64,000 nt of DNA from DATLMR01 sp035634255 (GTDB lineage Bacteria; Acidobacteriota; Blastocatellia; UBA7656). Shown here in pieces: positions 12,137-18,441 of this stretch. Both the position numbers and the translations under genes were made by a program. Every line of letters begins with the position of its first letter. Positions within the stretch are counted from its first letter, which is position 1. Under the pieces are notes generated by a model. It saw only the letters and a program-made list of their open reading frames with translations. It searched no databases and was not told the origin of the DNA. Location of the stretch: contig DASQDI010000119.1 of NCBI GenBank assembly GCA_035634255.1, positions 1 to 64,000 of the forward strand, in the 5' to 3' direction.

Positions 12137-12688
12137 ATGGCAAAAGAGAGACAGGAGATAGTTGAATCCTCCGGCGGGATCATTACGTCGACCGTCGATT
12201 TCGTCTTCAACTGGGCGCGCGCCTCGGCGCTGTGGCCCATGACGTTCGGCCTCGCCTGCTGCGCCATCGAGATGATGGCGACCGGCGCTTCCCGGTTCGA
12301 CATGGACCGCTTCGGCGCGGGCGTGTTCCGCCCGAGCCCTCGGCAGTCCGACCTGATGATCGTGGCCGGCACGCCCACCCTGAAGATGGCCCCCGTCATC
12401 AAGCGCGTGTGGGACCAGATGCCCGAGCCGAAATGGTGCATAGCCATGGGCGCGTGCGCGTCGACCGGGGGGCCTTTCCCCACGTACTCGACGTTGCAGG
12501 GGGTTGACCGCATAGTGCCGGTCGATGTCTACATCCCGGGGTGCCCCCCGCGCCCAGAAGCTCTCCTTTACGGACTGATGCGGCTTCAGGACAAGATCAT
12601 GCAGGAGCACCCGACCCGCTTCATCTTCGGCCGGGGCAGCGTCTCTCAGAAAGATGTCGAAGGGGAGACGGAAAACAGCGCCGCATAA
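12137..12688 (+). CDS. nuoB: NADH-quinone oxidoreductase subunit B
   Basis: A 183-residue peripheral-arm subunit that holds the terminal N2 4Fe-4S cluster next to the quinone site. The four ligands are Cys41 and Cys42 (GLACCAIEMM), Cys107 (GACAS) and Cys136 (IPGCPPRPEAL). AGGA lies 6-8 nt upstream of the ATG. Cotranscribed with nuoA. A strong terminator hairpin begins 25 bp after the stop. Confidence 0.96.
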   Translation: MAKERQEIVESSGGIITSTVDFVFNWARASALWPMTFGLACCAIEMMATGASRFDMDRFGAGVFRPSPRQSDLMIVAGTPTLKMAPVIKRVWDQMPEPKWCIAMGACASTGGPFPTYSTLQGVDRIVPVDVYIPGCPPRPEALLYGLMRLQDKIMQEHPTRFIFGRGSVSQKDVEGETENSAA

Positions 12689-12713
12689 ACCGGGCCGCTG
12701 AGAAGGACCGCAT

Positions 12714-12751
12714 GAGCGCAGGGAGTCACCATCCCTGCGCTCTCGTTTTTT
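12714..12751 (+). terminator. Intrinsic terminator after nuoB that abuts the midA start
   Basis: A perfect 11-bp stem (GAGCGCAGGGA 12714-12724, TCCCTGCGCTC 12732-12742) with a 7-nt loop is followed by TCG and six T (12746-12751). The last T is immediately followed by the ATG of the next gene. Confidence 0.8.
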
Positions 12752-13912
12752 ATGCCCGAACATAGGACCGAACTGGAACTGAAGCTCATCTCGCGCGTGG
12801 AGCGCGGGGGCCCCCTTACGTTCCGCGACTTCATGCAGAGCGCGCTCTACGACCCCGAGCTCGGCTATTACAACACCGAGCGGCCGAAGATCGGGCGCGA
12901 CGGAGACTTCTACACTTCGAGCAATGTCCACCCGGCCTTCGGAGCCATGCTCGCCCGCGCCTTCATGGGCCTTTGGCCGGAGCAGGGCCGGCCGCTCACC
13001 ATCGTCGAAGCGGGCGCGGGGACGGGGCAACTCGCCCGCGACATCCTGAGCGGCCTGCGCGAAGAGTCTCCGCACGCCTTCGAGCGCGCCTGTTACGTGA
13101 TCGTGGAGACGAGCGCGGCGATGCGCTCCCTTCAGAGGGAGAGGCTCGATATATTTCGGGACCGGGTGAAGTGGGCCGACCTCGAAGCGCTTGCCCGCGA
13201 CCCGTTCGACTTCGCCCTCGTCTTCTCGAACGAGTTGATAGACGCGATGCCCGTCCACCGCGTCCGGCTCGCGCGCGGCAGAATCGAAGAGCAGTACGTG
13301 ACCGTCGCCCGCGGGTCAGGCGGCCCGGCCCTCTCGCCCGCGTGGGGCGAGCCTTCGACCGGCGCGCTAAACGATTACCTGAATCGCAACCGCGTGAGAC
13401 TGAGAGAGGGCCAGATAGTCGAAGTCAACCTCGACGCGATTGAATGGCTTTCGAATGTCAGCCGGGCATTCAGCCGAGGGTTCCTGATCACGGTCGATTA
13501 CGGAGACCTGTCGGATCATCTCTACGCGCCGGACCGCCCGGCCGGCACGCTCCGCTCTTTCCGCAGGCATACGCTCATAGATTCGCCTCTGGAGCGGGTC
13601 GGAGAGCAGGACATAACGGCCAGCGTAAATTTCTCGGCGCTGATCGAGTACGGTCGCGACTCCGGCCTCGAACGGGTGAGCTACGAGCGGCAGACGAGTT
13701 TCCTCATGCGGATGGGCCTGATCGAGAAGATATCGGAGATGGAGCGCGCGGGCACGATAAGGGACTTGAAAGACATTCTCGCCATCAAGAACCTCTTCGT
13801 CCCCGGAGGCGTGAGCGATAACTTCCGAGTGCTGGTGCAGAGCAGGAGTCAGGGGCCAGGGGTCAGCGGTCAGGAGACAGGGGCCGGGGATGATGAGGGG
13901 CTCTCTTTATAG
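12752..13912 (+). CDS. MidA/NDUFAF7-family SAM-dependent methyltransferase
   Basis: A 386-residue class I methyltransferase of the DUF185/MidA/NDUFAF7 family. FRDFMQSALYDPELGYY near 28-44 is the family's N-terminal signature, and the SAM-binding motif I is IVEAGAGTGQLARD. In mitochondria NDUFAF7 dimethylates an arginine of the complex I 49-kDa subunit and is needed for assembly (established knowledge). Its position next to nuoA-nuoB makes the same client likely here (inference). The ATG follows directly on a terminator U-tract, with no room for a Shine-Dalgarno; an in-frame stop at 12713 rules out an ATG, GTG or TTG start further upstream. The family homology ends near VLVQSR; the last 22 or so residues and the stop codon come from a dispersed repeat. 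Confidence 0.9.
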   Translation: MPEHRTELELKLISRVERGGPLTFRDFMQSALYDPELGYYNTERPKIGRDGDFYTSSNVHPAFGAMLARAFMGLWPEQGRPLTIVEAGAGTGQLARDILSGLREESPHAFERACYVIVETSAAMRSLQRERLDIFRDRVKWADLEALARDPFDFALVFSNELIDAMPVHRVRLARGRIEEQYVTVARGSGGPALSPAWGEPSTGALNDYLNRNRVRLREGQIVEVNLDAIEWLSNVSRAFSRGFLITVDYGDLSDHLYAPDRPAGTLRSFRRHTLIDSPLERVGEQDITASVNFSALIEYGRDSGLERVSYERQTSFLMRMGLIEKISEMERAGTIRDLKDILAIKNLFVPGGVSDNFRVLVQSRSQGPGVSGQETGAGDDEGLSL

Positions 13913-13981
13913 AATCCCTTTTAGTTTAATCGAAATCCTCGGGAGCAGCACTGGCCCCTGTCTCCTGACCACTGACCCCTG
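13843..13981. repeat. Dispersed repeat, copy A (between convergent midA and malQ)
   Basis: Near-perfect terminal inverted repeats of 29 nt (13857-13885 and 13953-13981, one mismatch) built from CAGGGGTCAG-like units flank a 67-nt centre. The centre contains the core GGGGCTCTCTTTATAGAATC (13897-13916). The left arm encodes the end of midA; the right arm ends one base before the malQ stop codon. Related copies: 27014, 47235, 47713, 55385, 60490. Confidence 0.8.
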
Positions 13982-15535
13982 CTAACGCTCGTCGCGGTTG
14001 CGGACGTAGAGCCTGGTCAGCCTCTTCAGCCTGCCGCCCATTTCGCCCGTGATCGCGTTCGCGCGCAACCGCCAGGTCCAGTTGCCCTCCGTGCTCGCGG
14101 GCAGGTTCATCCGGGCCGGCGAATCGAGCCCGAGCACGTCCTGAAGAGGGACCACCGCGATCTTCGCGACCGAGGCGAAGGCGGCCCTGACGAAGTCCCA
14201 GTTTATCTCCGCGCCATCCGAGTTCAGGTATTCGAGGCAATAAGCCCTTTCACGCTCGATCTGGGCCGCGTCGCGCGTCGAGCCCTCCCCCGCCTGACTG
14301 TTGAACCATCCGACGCTCGTGTCGTTGTCGTGCGTGCCCGTGTAGACGACCGTGTTCGGCACGTAGTTATGCGGCAGGTCGCTGTTGGAGTCGCTCCGGA
14401 AGGCGAACTGTAAAATGCGCATGCCGGGAAACCCGAAATCGTCCCGCAGGGCCTCGACGTCGGGGGTAATGACGCCCAGGTCTTCGGCGATGATCGGCAG
14501 GTCGCCCATCTCCCTCTTCAAGGTAGTGAACAGCTCGCGGCCGGGGACCTCGACCCATCGCCCCCGCTCCGCGGTCGTGTCTCCGGCCGGGACTTCCCAC
14601 GCGGCCGAGAACCCGCGGAAGTGGTCAACCCGCACCATGTCCACCTGCCTGAGCGTCGCGCGCATCCGGTCGATCCACCACCCATACCCGGTCCGTCGCA
14701 TCCTCTCCCAGTCGTAGATCGGATTGCCCCAAAGCTGCCCCGTCGCGCTGAAATAATCCGGCGGGACGCCCGCGACCACCAGAGGGTTTCCCTCCCCGTC
14801 CAGCTTGAACAGCTCCGGGTGCGTCCACACGTCCGCCGAGTCGTAGGCGACGAAGATCGGGATGTCCCCGATGATCTTTACGCGCCGCTCGTTCGCGTAC
14901 CGCTTCAGGCTGTGCCACTGTTTGAAGAAGAGGTATTGATAGAATTTCTGCGCCTCGATCTTTTCGCGCAGGGCCTCGCGCGCGGAGGCGATGGCGCGAG
15001 GCTCGCGGCGGGCGAGCTCAGGCTCCCACCCGTTCCAGGCGCGGCCTCCGTGCTCGTCTTTCAGAGCGCGGAAGAAAGCGTACGAGTCGAGCCACTCCCC
15101 GGCCTCCTGCTCGAAGGCGAGGAAGTCGGCCCGCAGCCCGGTGTCGGTCGTCTGGTTGAAGTTTCTGAAGGCTTTCTCCAGCAGGGGGTACTTGAACTCG
15201 ATGACGTGCCCGTAATCGACGCGGTCGGCCGGGAAACGTGGGACGCGCTTTATGTCGTCTCCGGTCAGGAACCCTTCGTCAGCAAGGGCCTGAGGGCTGA
15301 TCAACAGAGGGTTGCCCGCGAAGGCGGAGAAGCATTGATAAGGGGAGTCTCCGTAGCCCGTGGGGCCGAGGGGCAAAATCTGCCACAAGGTCTGGCCGCT
15401 CGCCACCAGAAAGTCGATGAACCGGTAAGCCGATTCGCCCAGGTCCCCGACGCCGAAGCGTCCGGGCAGAGATGTGGGGTGCAGAAGGATGCCGCTCGAT
15501 CTGGAAAGAACCACTTTGACCTCGCTCGTGTTCAA
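13982..15535 (-). CDS. malQ: 4-alpha-glucanotransferase (amylomaltase, GH77)
   Basis: A 517-residue cytoplasmic disproportionating enzyme that transfers maltodextrin chains and releases glucose. The N-terminus SGILLHPTSLPGRFGVGDLG is diagnostic. Catalytic motifs are all present: the nucleophile Asp in VRVDHFRGF, the acid/base Glu in IIAEDLGVI and the stabilising Asp in GTHDND. Length is typical of bacterial GH77. Likely works on maltodextrins imported by the starch locus at 31-47 kb. Divergent from modB; the gene ends exactly at a repeat element. Confidence 0.95.
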   Translation of the reverse strand: MNTSEVKVVLSRSSGILLHPTSLPGRFGVGDLGESAYRFIDFLVASGQTLWQILPLGPTGYGDSPYQCFSAFAGNPLLISPQALADEGFLTGDDIKRVPRFPADRVDYGHVIEFKYPLLEKAFRNFNQTTDTGLRADFLAFEQEAGEWLDSYAFFRALKDEHGGRAWNGWEPELARREPRAIASAREALREKIEAQKFYQYLFFKQWHSLKRYANERRVKIIGDIPIFVAYDSADVWTHPELFKLDGEGNPLVVAGVPPDYFSATGQLWGNPIYDWERMRRTGYGWWIDRMRATLRQVDMVRVDHFRGFSAAWEVPAGDTTAERGRWVEVPGRELFTTLKREMGDLPIIAEDLGVITPDVEALRDDFGFPGMRILQFAFRSDSNSDLPHNYVPNTVVYTGTHDNDTSVGWFNSQAGEGSTRDAAQIERERAYCLEYLNSDGAEINWDFVRAAFASVAKIAVVPLQDVLGLDSPARMNLPASTEGNWTWRLRANAITGEMGGRLKRLTRLYVRNRDER

Positions 15536-15661
15536 TGAGAATTAAATCGGATGAGGTGCCGATTATATACAGAATCGGTGCCGGGCAGCAATTTTGAATC
15601 ATCCGACCGGCCCCGCGTAGGGCTGGCAACCTGATGCCCGCGGTGCTATCTTCATCAGCCG

Positions 15662-16327
15662 ATGGGAGAGATAGACTGGTTTCCTCTTGCGCTTTCAATC
15701 CGGATAGCCCTGATAGCGACGGCTCTCGTGGTGTTGATCGGGGTGTCGCTCGGGTGGCTGCTCGCCCGGAAGGATTTCTGGGGGAGGGAACTGCTGGACG
15801 CCGTCGTGACCCTCCCTCTGGTCCTGCCGCCGACGGTCCTCGGCTATTACCTGCTGGTCCTGCTCGGGCGGGCGAGCCCCATCGGGCAGGCGGTAGAGTC
15901 GATCACGGGAGAGCGGCTCGTCTTCACGTGGCGCGGGGCCGTCATCGCCGCGACTATCGGCGCGCTCCCCCTGATGGTCAAGACCGCCCGCGCCGCGATC
16001 TCGTCGGTGGACACGAACCTCGAAGACGCCGCCAGAACCCTCGGCATGTCCGAGTGGCGCGTCTTCCGGCGGGTGACTCTGCCCCTGGCCTCGCGCGGCA
16101 TCACGGCCGCGGCGATGCTGGCTTTCGCGCGCGCTCTCGGAGATTTCGGCGCGACCCTGATGGTCGCGGGGAACATACCCGGCCGCACGCAGACGGCGGC
16201 CATAGCCATCTACGACGCCACGCAGTCGGGCCGGGACGATTACGCGGCCGTCATGGTCATCATCCTGTCGGTGGTGGCTCTGTCGATTGTTTACGGGACC
16301 AACAGGCTGGTCCGGAGCGACAGGTGA
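15662..16327 (+). CDS. modB: Molybdate-type ABC transporter permease
   Basis: A 221-residue inner-membrane permease with about five transmembrane helices. The cytoplasmic EAA loop EDAARTLGMSEWRVFRRVTL matches ModB of molybdate importers and is the ATPase contact. No modA or modC is adjacent, so it is an orphan or its partners lie elsewhere; tungstate or sulfate relatives cannot be excluded. No clear Shine-Dalgarno precedes the ATG. It converges on hpt with a 35-bp gap. Confidence 0.85.
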   Translation: MGEIDWFPLALSIRIALIATALVVLIGVSLGWLLARKDFWGRELLDAVVTLPLVLPPTVLGYYLLVLLGRASPIGQAVESITGERLVFTWRGAVIAATIGALPLMVKTARAAISSVDTNLEDAARTLGMSEWRVFRRVTLPLASRGITAAAMLAFARALGDFGATLMVAGNIPGRTQTAAIAIYDATQSGRDDYAAVMVIILSVVALSIVYGTNRLVRSDR

Positions 16328-16362
16328 AGCGAGAGCGACCGCCGCGCCTCTCACCTCGCCCC

Positions 16363-16923
16363 TCACTTCTGCTCGCCCCGCTCCGGGGCCCTGAGCGTCG
16401 CGATGAAGGGCAGGTTGCGGTAGCGCTGCTGGTAGTCCATCCCGTACCCGACGACGAACGTGTCCGGCACGTCGAACCCCCGGTAATCGACGGGCAGGTC
16501 GATTATGCGGCGGGCCGACTTGTCGAGCAGGGCGCACAGGCTGATGCTCGCCGGGCTGCGCTGCCTGAGCACGCGCATGAGGTAGCTCGCCGTCAGCCCC
16601 GTGTCGATTATGTCTTCGACCAGCAACACGTCCCGGTCCGTGATGCTCTCCTCGATGTCCTTGGTTATGCGCACGACCCCCGAGCCCGTCTGCCCCGCGT
16701 AACTGGAGATCGACATGAAGTCTATTTTGACCGTGATCGTCAAAGCCCTCATAAGATCGGCTGCGAAGATGAACGACCCTTTGAGCATGGCCACGATGAT
16801 CAAATCCTTCTCGCCATAGGCCCCCGAGATTTCCGCCCCGAGCTCTGAAACCCGCTGCTGGAGCCTATCCTGAGTTATCAGGGTCTTCAGAGACCTCGAC
16901 TCGTCGGGCAAAAAACTTTTCAT
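16363..16923 (-). CDS. hpt: Hypoxanthine phosphoribosyltransferase
   Basis: A 186-residue type I phosphoribosyltransferase of purine salvage that converts hypoxanthine (and usually guanine) plus PRPP to the nucleotide. The PRPP loop is VLLVEDIIDTG; the flexible catalytic loop and the VVGYGMDYQQRYRNLP segment near the C-terminus match the HPRT family. Length is normal. Monocistronic, with the leader inside the gene-poor interval at 16924-17279. Confidence 0.95.
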   Translation of the reverse strand: MKSFLPDESRSLKTLITQDRLQQRVSELGAEISGAYGEKDLIIVAMLKGSFIFAADLMRALTITVKIDFMSISSYAGQTGSGVVRITKDIEESITDRDVLLVEDIIDTGLTASYLMRVLRQRSPASISLCALLDKSARRIIDLPVDYRGFDVPDTFVVGYGMDYQQRYRNLPFIATLRAPERGEQK

Positions 16924-16954
16924 AAACTTTTTCTTTCAGGAATGCTTTTTTTTG

Positions 16955-16982
16955 TTGACACCGGGGTTTTCTGTGTTAATAT
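16955..16982 (+). promoter_or_regulatory. Promoter of the structured RNA
   Basis: TTGACA (16955-16960), a 16-bp spacer and TAATAT (16977-16982). The predicted start (about 16988-16990) falls at the 5' edge of the closing stem of the RNA, which is slightly late for the full stem. No protein gene follows on the plus strand for more than 1.4 kb. Confidence 0.6.
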
Positions 16983-16985
16983 CAC

Positions 16986-17183
16986 CCTCGCCTCAGTTGG
17001 AAACAACTGGAGCAGATCCCGAGAGGTTTTAGTTGAAGTCTTCCGGTTCGTATCACGGAAGGCGGCCCGAAAGGGAAGCCGGAAGTGAAATGAAACTTTG
17101 ATGTGGTGGCTGAGACTCGAAAGAGTTTCAGACGGCGAGGTCCTTTGGGCTTCGGCGTACCAGGTTCCGCAAGGAATTTGGAC
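16986..17183 (+). ncRNA. Free-standing structured RNA, family not identified
   Basis: This part of a 356-bp gene-free interval folds into a compact RNA. A closing stem pairs CCTCGCC (16986-16992) with GGCGAGG (17134-17140). Inside are CAGTTG-GAAA-CAACTG (16994-17009), CTTCCGG/CCGGAAG (17040-17046/17079-17085) containing CCC-GAAA-GGG, and a 9-bp GAAA hairpin at 17110-17131. Outside lies a 9-bp hairpin at 17160-17181 with a GCAA loop, two of its pairs being G-U. All four tetraloops are GNRA on the plus strand only, which fixes the orientation. A good promoter lies just upstream. The signatures of tmRNA, RNase P, SRP RNA and 6S RNA are absent. A HEARO/IscB-type omega RNA is one candidate class; I cannot test it. 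Confidence 0.6.
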
Positions 17184-17279
17184 AAATAACATCAGGGGCC
17201 GGGGGATGGAGCTGAGATCACTCGGGATTCTTATTTTCCGCCCGCTTTTCCCCTCTTCCTTCATGCGCGATTCCTTCGC

Positions 17280-17903
17280 CTAATCTTTCTTACCGGTCTC
17301 GGCTTCCTGCCATGCCCCGCTCCCGGCGAATTTCTCGACCAGCTTGCGGTAGTCCGATGCGTACAGGATTTTTATGTTCACGTCCGGGTGAAGCTCGCGC
17401 AGGAGGCGGACCTTGCGGTTCTTCTTGGTGACGAGCGACTGTTTTTGAGTGGTCAGCTCTATGTAGAGGTCGTGCTCGGGCAGGTAGAAGTCCGGCGTAA
17501 AGCTCTTCACGACGTTGCCGTCCTCGTCCCACTCGATGGCGAAGGTCCGGGGCTCGTAGAGCCACGTTATGTGATAGAAGTCGAGTATGCGCGCGAACTC
17601 CTCTTCAGACGGGTGCGCGAAATTGACGCCCGGCTGCTGCCCTTCGGCCACACCTTCGCTTTCCGAATCGTCCTCAAAACTCTTCTCCAGGGCGGCGAGT
17701 GCGCGCTTGAGTTCCGGCAGCAGGGCCGCGGGAATCTCGATGGTATGTTCGGCTGGCGAAGAGTCGGCCGCGGGGCTTTGCTCTTTTATTACGATGAACT
17801 GATTGCCGTGTCTTTCGGCAACCTGGATTGTAACTTCGGCTGTCGTGCTTACGCTGAAGCGGCTCACCTCGTCCTGCCGCTCCTCGGAGTAATCTACAGT
17901 CAT
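17280..17903 (-). CDS. PD-(D/E)XK-like protein of unknown function
   Basis: A 207-residue protein, not recognised by name. Residues 1-95 are polar and acidic with little predicted structure. The C-terminal half resembles a restriction-endonuclease-like fold: Glu117 (LYEPRTF), Asp138 (FTPDFYLP) and Glu149 (YIELTTQK) are spaced as in PD-(D/E)XK enzymes, and the tract after them is rich in Lys and Arg. The usual catalytic Lys of E-x-K is Thr151; Lys154 is nearby. It could be an inactive DNA-binding derivative or use a migrated lysine. It stands alone between the structured RNA and a regulatory interval. Confidence 0.6.
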   Translation of the reverse strand: MTVDYSEERQDEVSRFSVSTTAEVTIQVAERHGNQFIVIKEQSPAADSSPAEHTIEIPAALLPELKRALAALEKSFEDDSESEGVAEGQQPGVNFAHPSEEEFARILDFYHITWLYEPRTFAIEWDEDGNVVKSFTPDFYLPEHDLYIELTTQKQSLVTKKNRKVRLLRELHPDVNIKILYASDYRKLVEKFAGSGAWQEAETGKKD

Positions 17904-18082
17904 ATCAACCCTCTTGTTCGAACCGAACCCCGGTCCTGCTCGCGCGGAGCGTGCCGCCCGGTCAGACCACTGGAACGCCCCGGCCTTAAAGTCTCGGCTG
18001 AACCGTCTCTTATTCTACCCTGCCATTCTTCAATGAAACCAGCCTGGTTTCACACGAATACGCGAGGGGGCGGGCCGCCGGC

Positions 18083-18134
18083 AAAAAAAGAAACCCCTGC
18101 TTTGCAGCCATCGTGCGGCGGCAAAACAGGGGTT
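18083..18134 (-). terminator. Minus-strand terminator hairpin with no upstream gene
   Basis: AACCCCTG (18092-18099) pairs with CAGGGGTT (18127-18134), with five more inner pairs. On the minus strand the hairpin is followed by TTTCTTTTTTT. No minus-strand gene lies upstream before 23 kb, so a small leftward transcript from 18135-18440 is implied. The surrounding gene-free stretch 17904-18441 also contains the plus-strand promoter and terminator listed next; I see no coding region in it. Confidence 0.55.
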
Positions 18135-18235
18135 CGACCGCGCTCAGTCTAACCCAACTGCCCCGCCGAATACAAACCTTTAGTCGACCCCGTCAGATTT
18201 ATTTATCACTTCGTAAAAGTCGGGAGGCTTAATTC

Positions 18236-18264
18236 TTGACACGCGCCCGCGCGTGGCCTAACAT
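18236..18264 (+). promoter_or_regulatory. Sigma-70-type promoter upstream of the SPOR gene
   Basis: TTGACA (18236-18241), a 17-bp spacer and TAACAT (18259-18264), with a predicted start near 18271. The -35 is perfect. A terminator begins about 7 nt after the predicted start. Confidence 0.6.
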
Positions 18265-18277
18265 GCTTTTCGTCGAC

Positions 18278-18320
18278 GCGACCGCATGCCCTCACCGGAC
18301 ATTCGGTCGCTTTGTTTTTT
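18278..18320 (+). terminator. Terminator or attenuator hairpin in the SPOR-gene leader
   Basis: GCGACCG (18278-18284) pairs with CGGTCGC (18304-18310) and is followed by TTTGTTTTTT (18311-18320). It lies between the promoter at 18236 and the gene at 18442, so it may control read-through or end a short RNA of about 50 nt. Confidence 0.55.
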
Positions 18321-18441
18321 ACACCAACTTCCGTTTCTCTCCCCCCGATGATTCGGACGCCCCGGCATCGGTGCCTCTTTTGCCGCCTCTATCGGCAGTC
18401 TGCCGCCTTCGGACGCTTTATCGTCTCCTTAGTGAGGGGAA

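Noticed and set aside
17040..17131. TPP riboswitch or hammerhead ribozyme suggested by CTGAGA and GAAA
   Set aside because: The rest of either consensus is missing, and CTGAGAC is simply one arm of a 9-bp hairpin.
16986..17183. RNase P, tmRNA, SRP RNA or 6S RNA at the structured-RNA locus
   Set aside because: None of their conserved cores is present: no GAGGAAAGTCC core, no tRNA-like ends, no GGAAGGAAGCAGC-type SRP loop, and the multibranch layout is unlike 6S RNA.
18092..18145. tRNA-like fragment suggested by GGTTCGACC
   Set aside because: No acceptor or anticodon stem can be built around it; the bases belong to the terminator hairpin and its flank.
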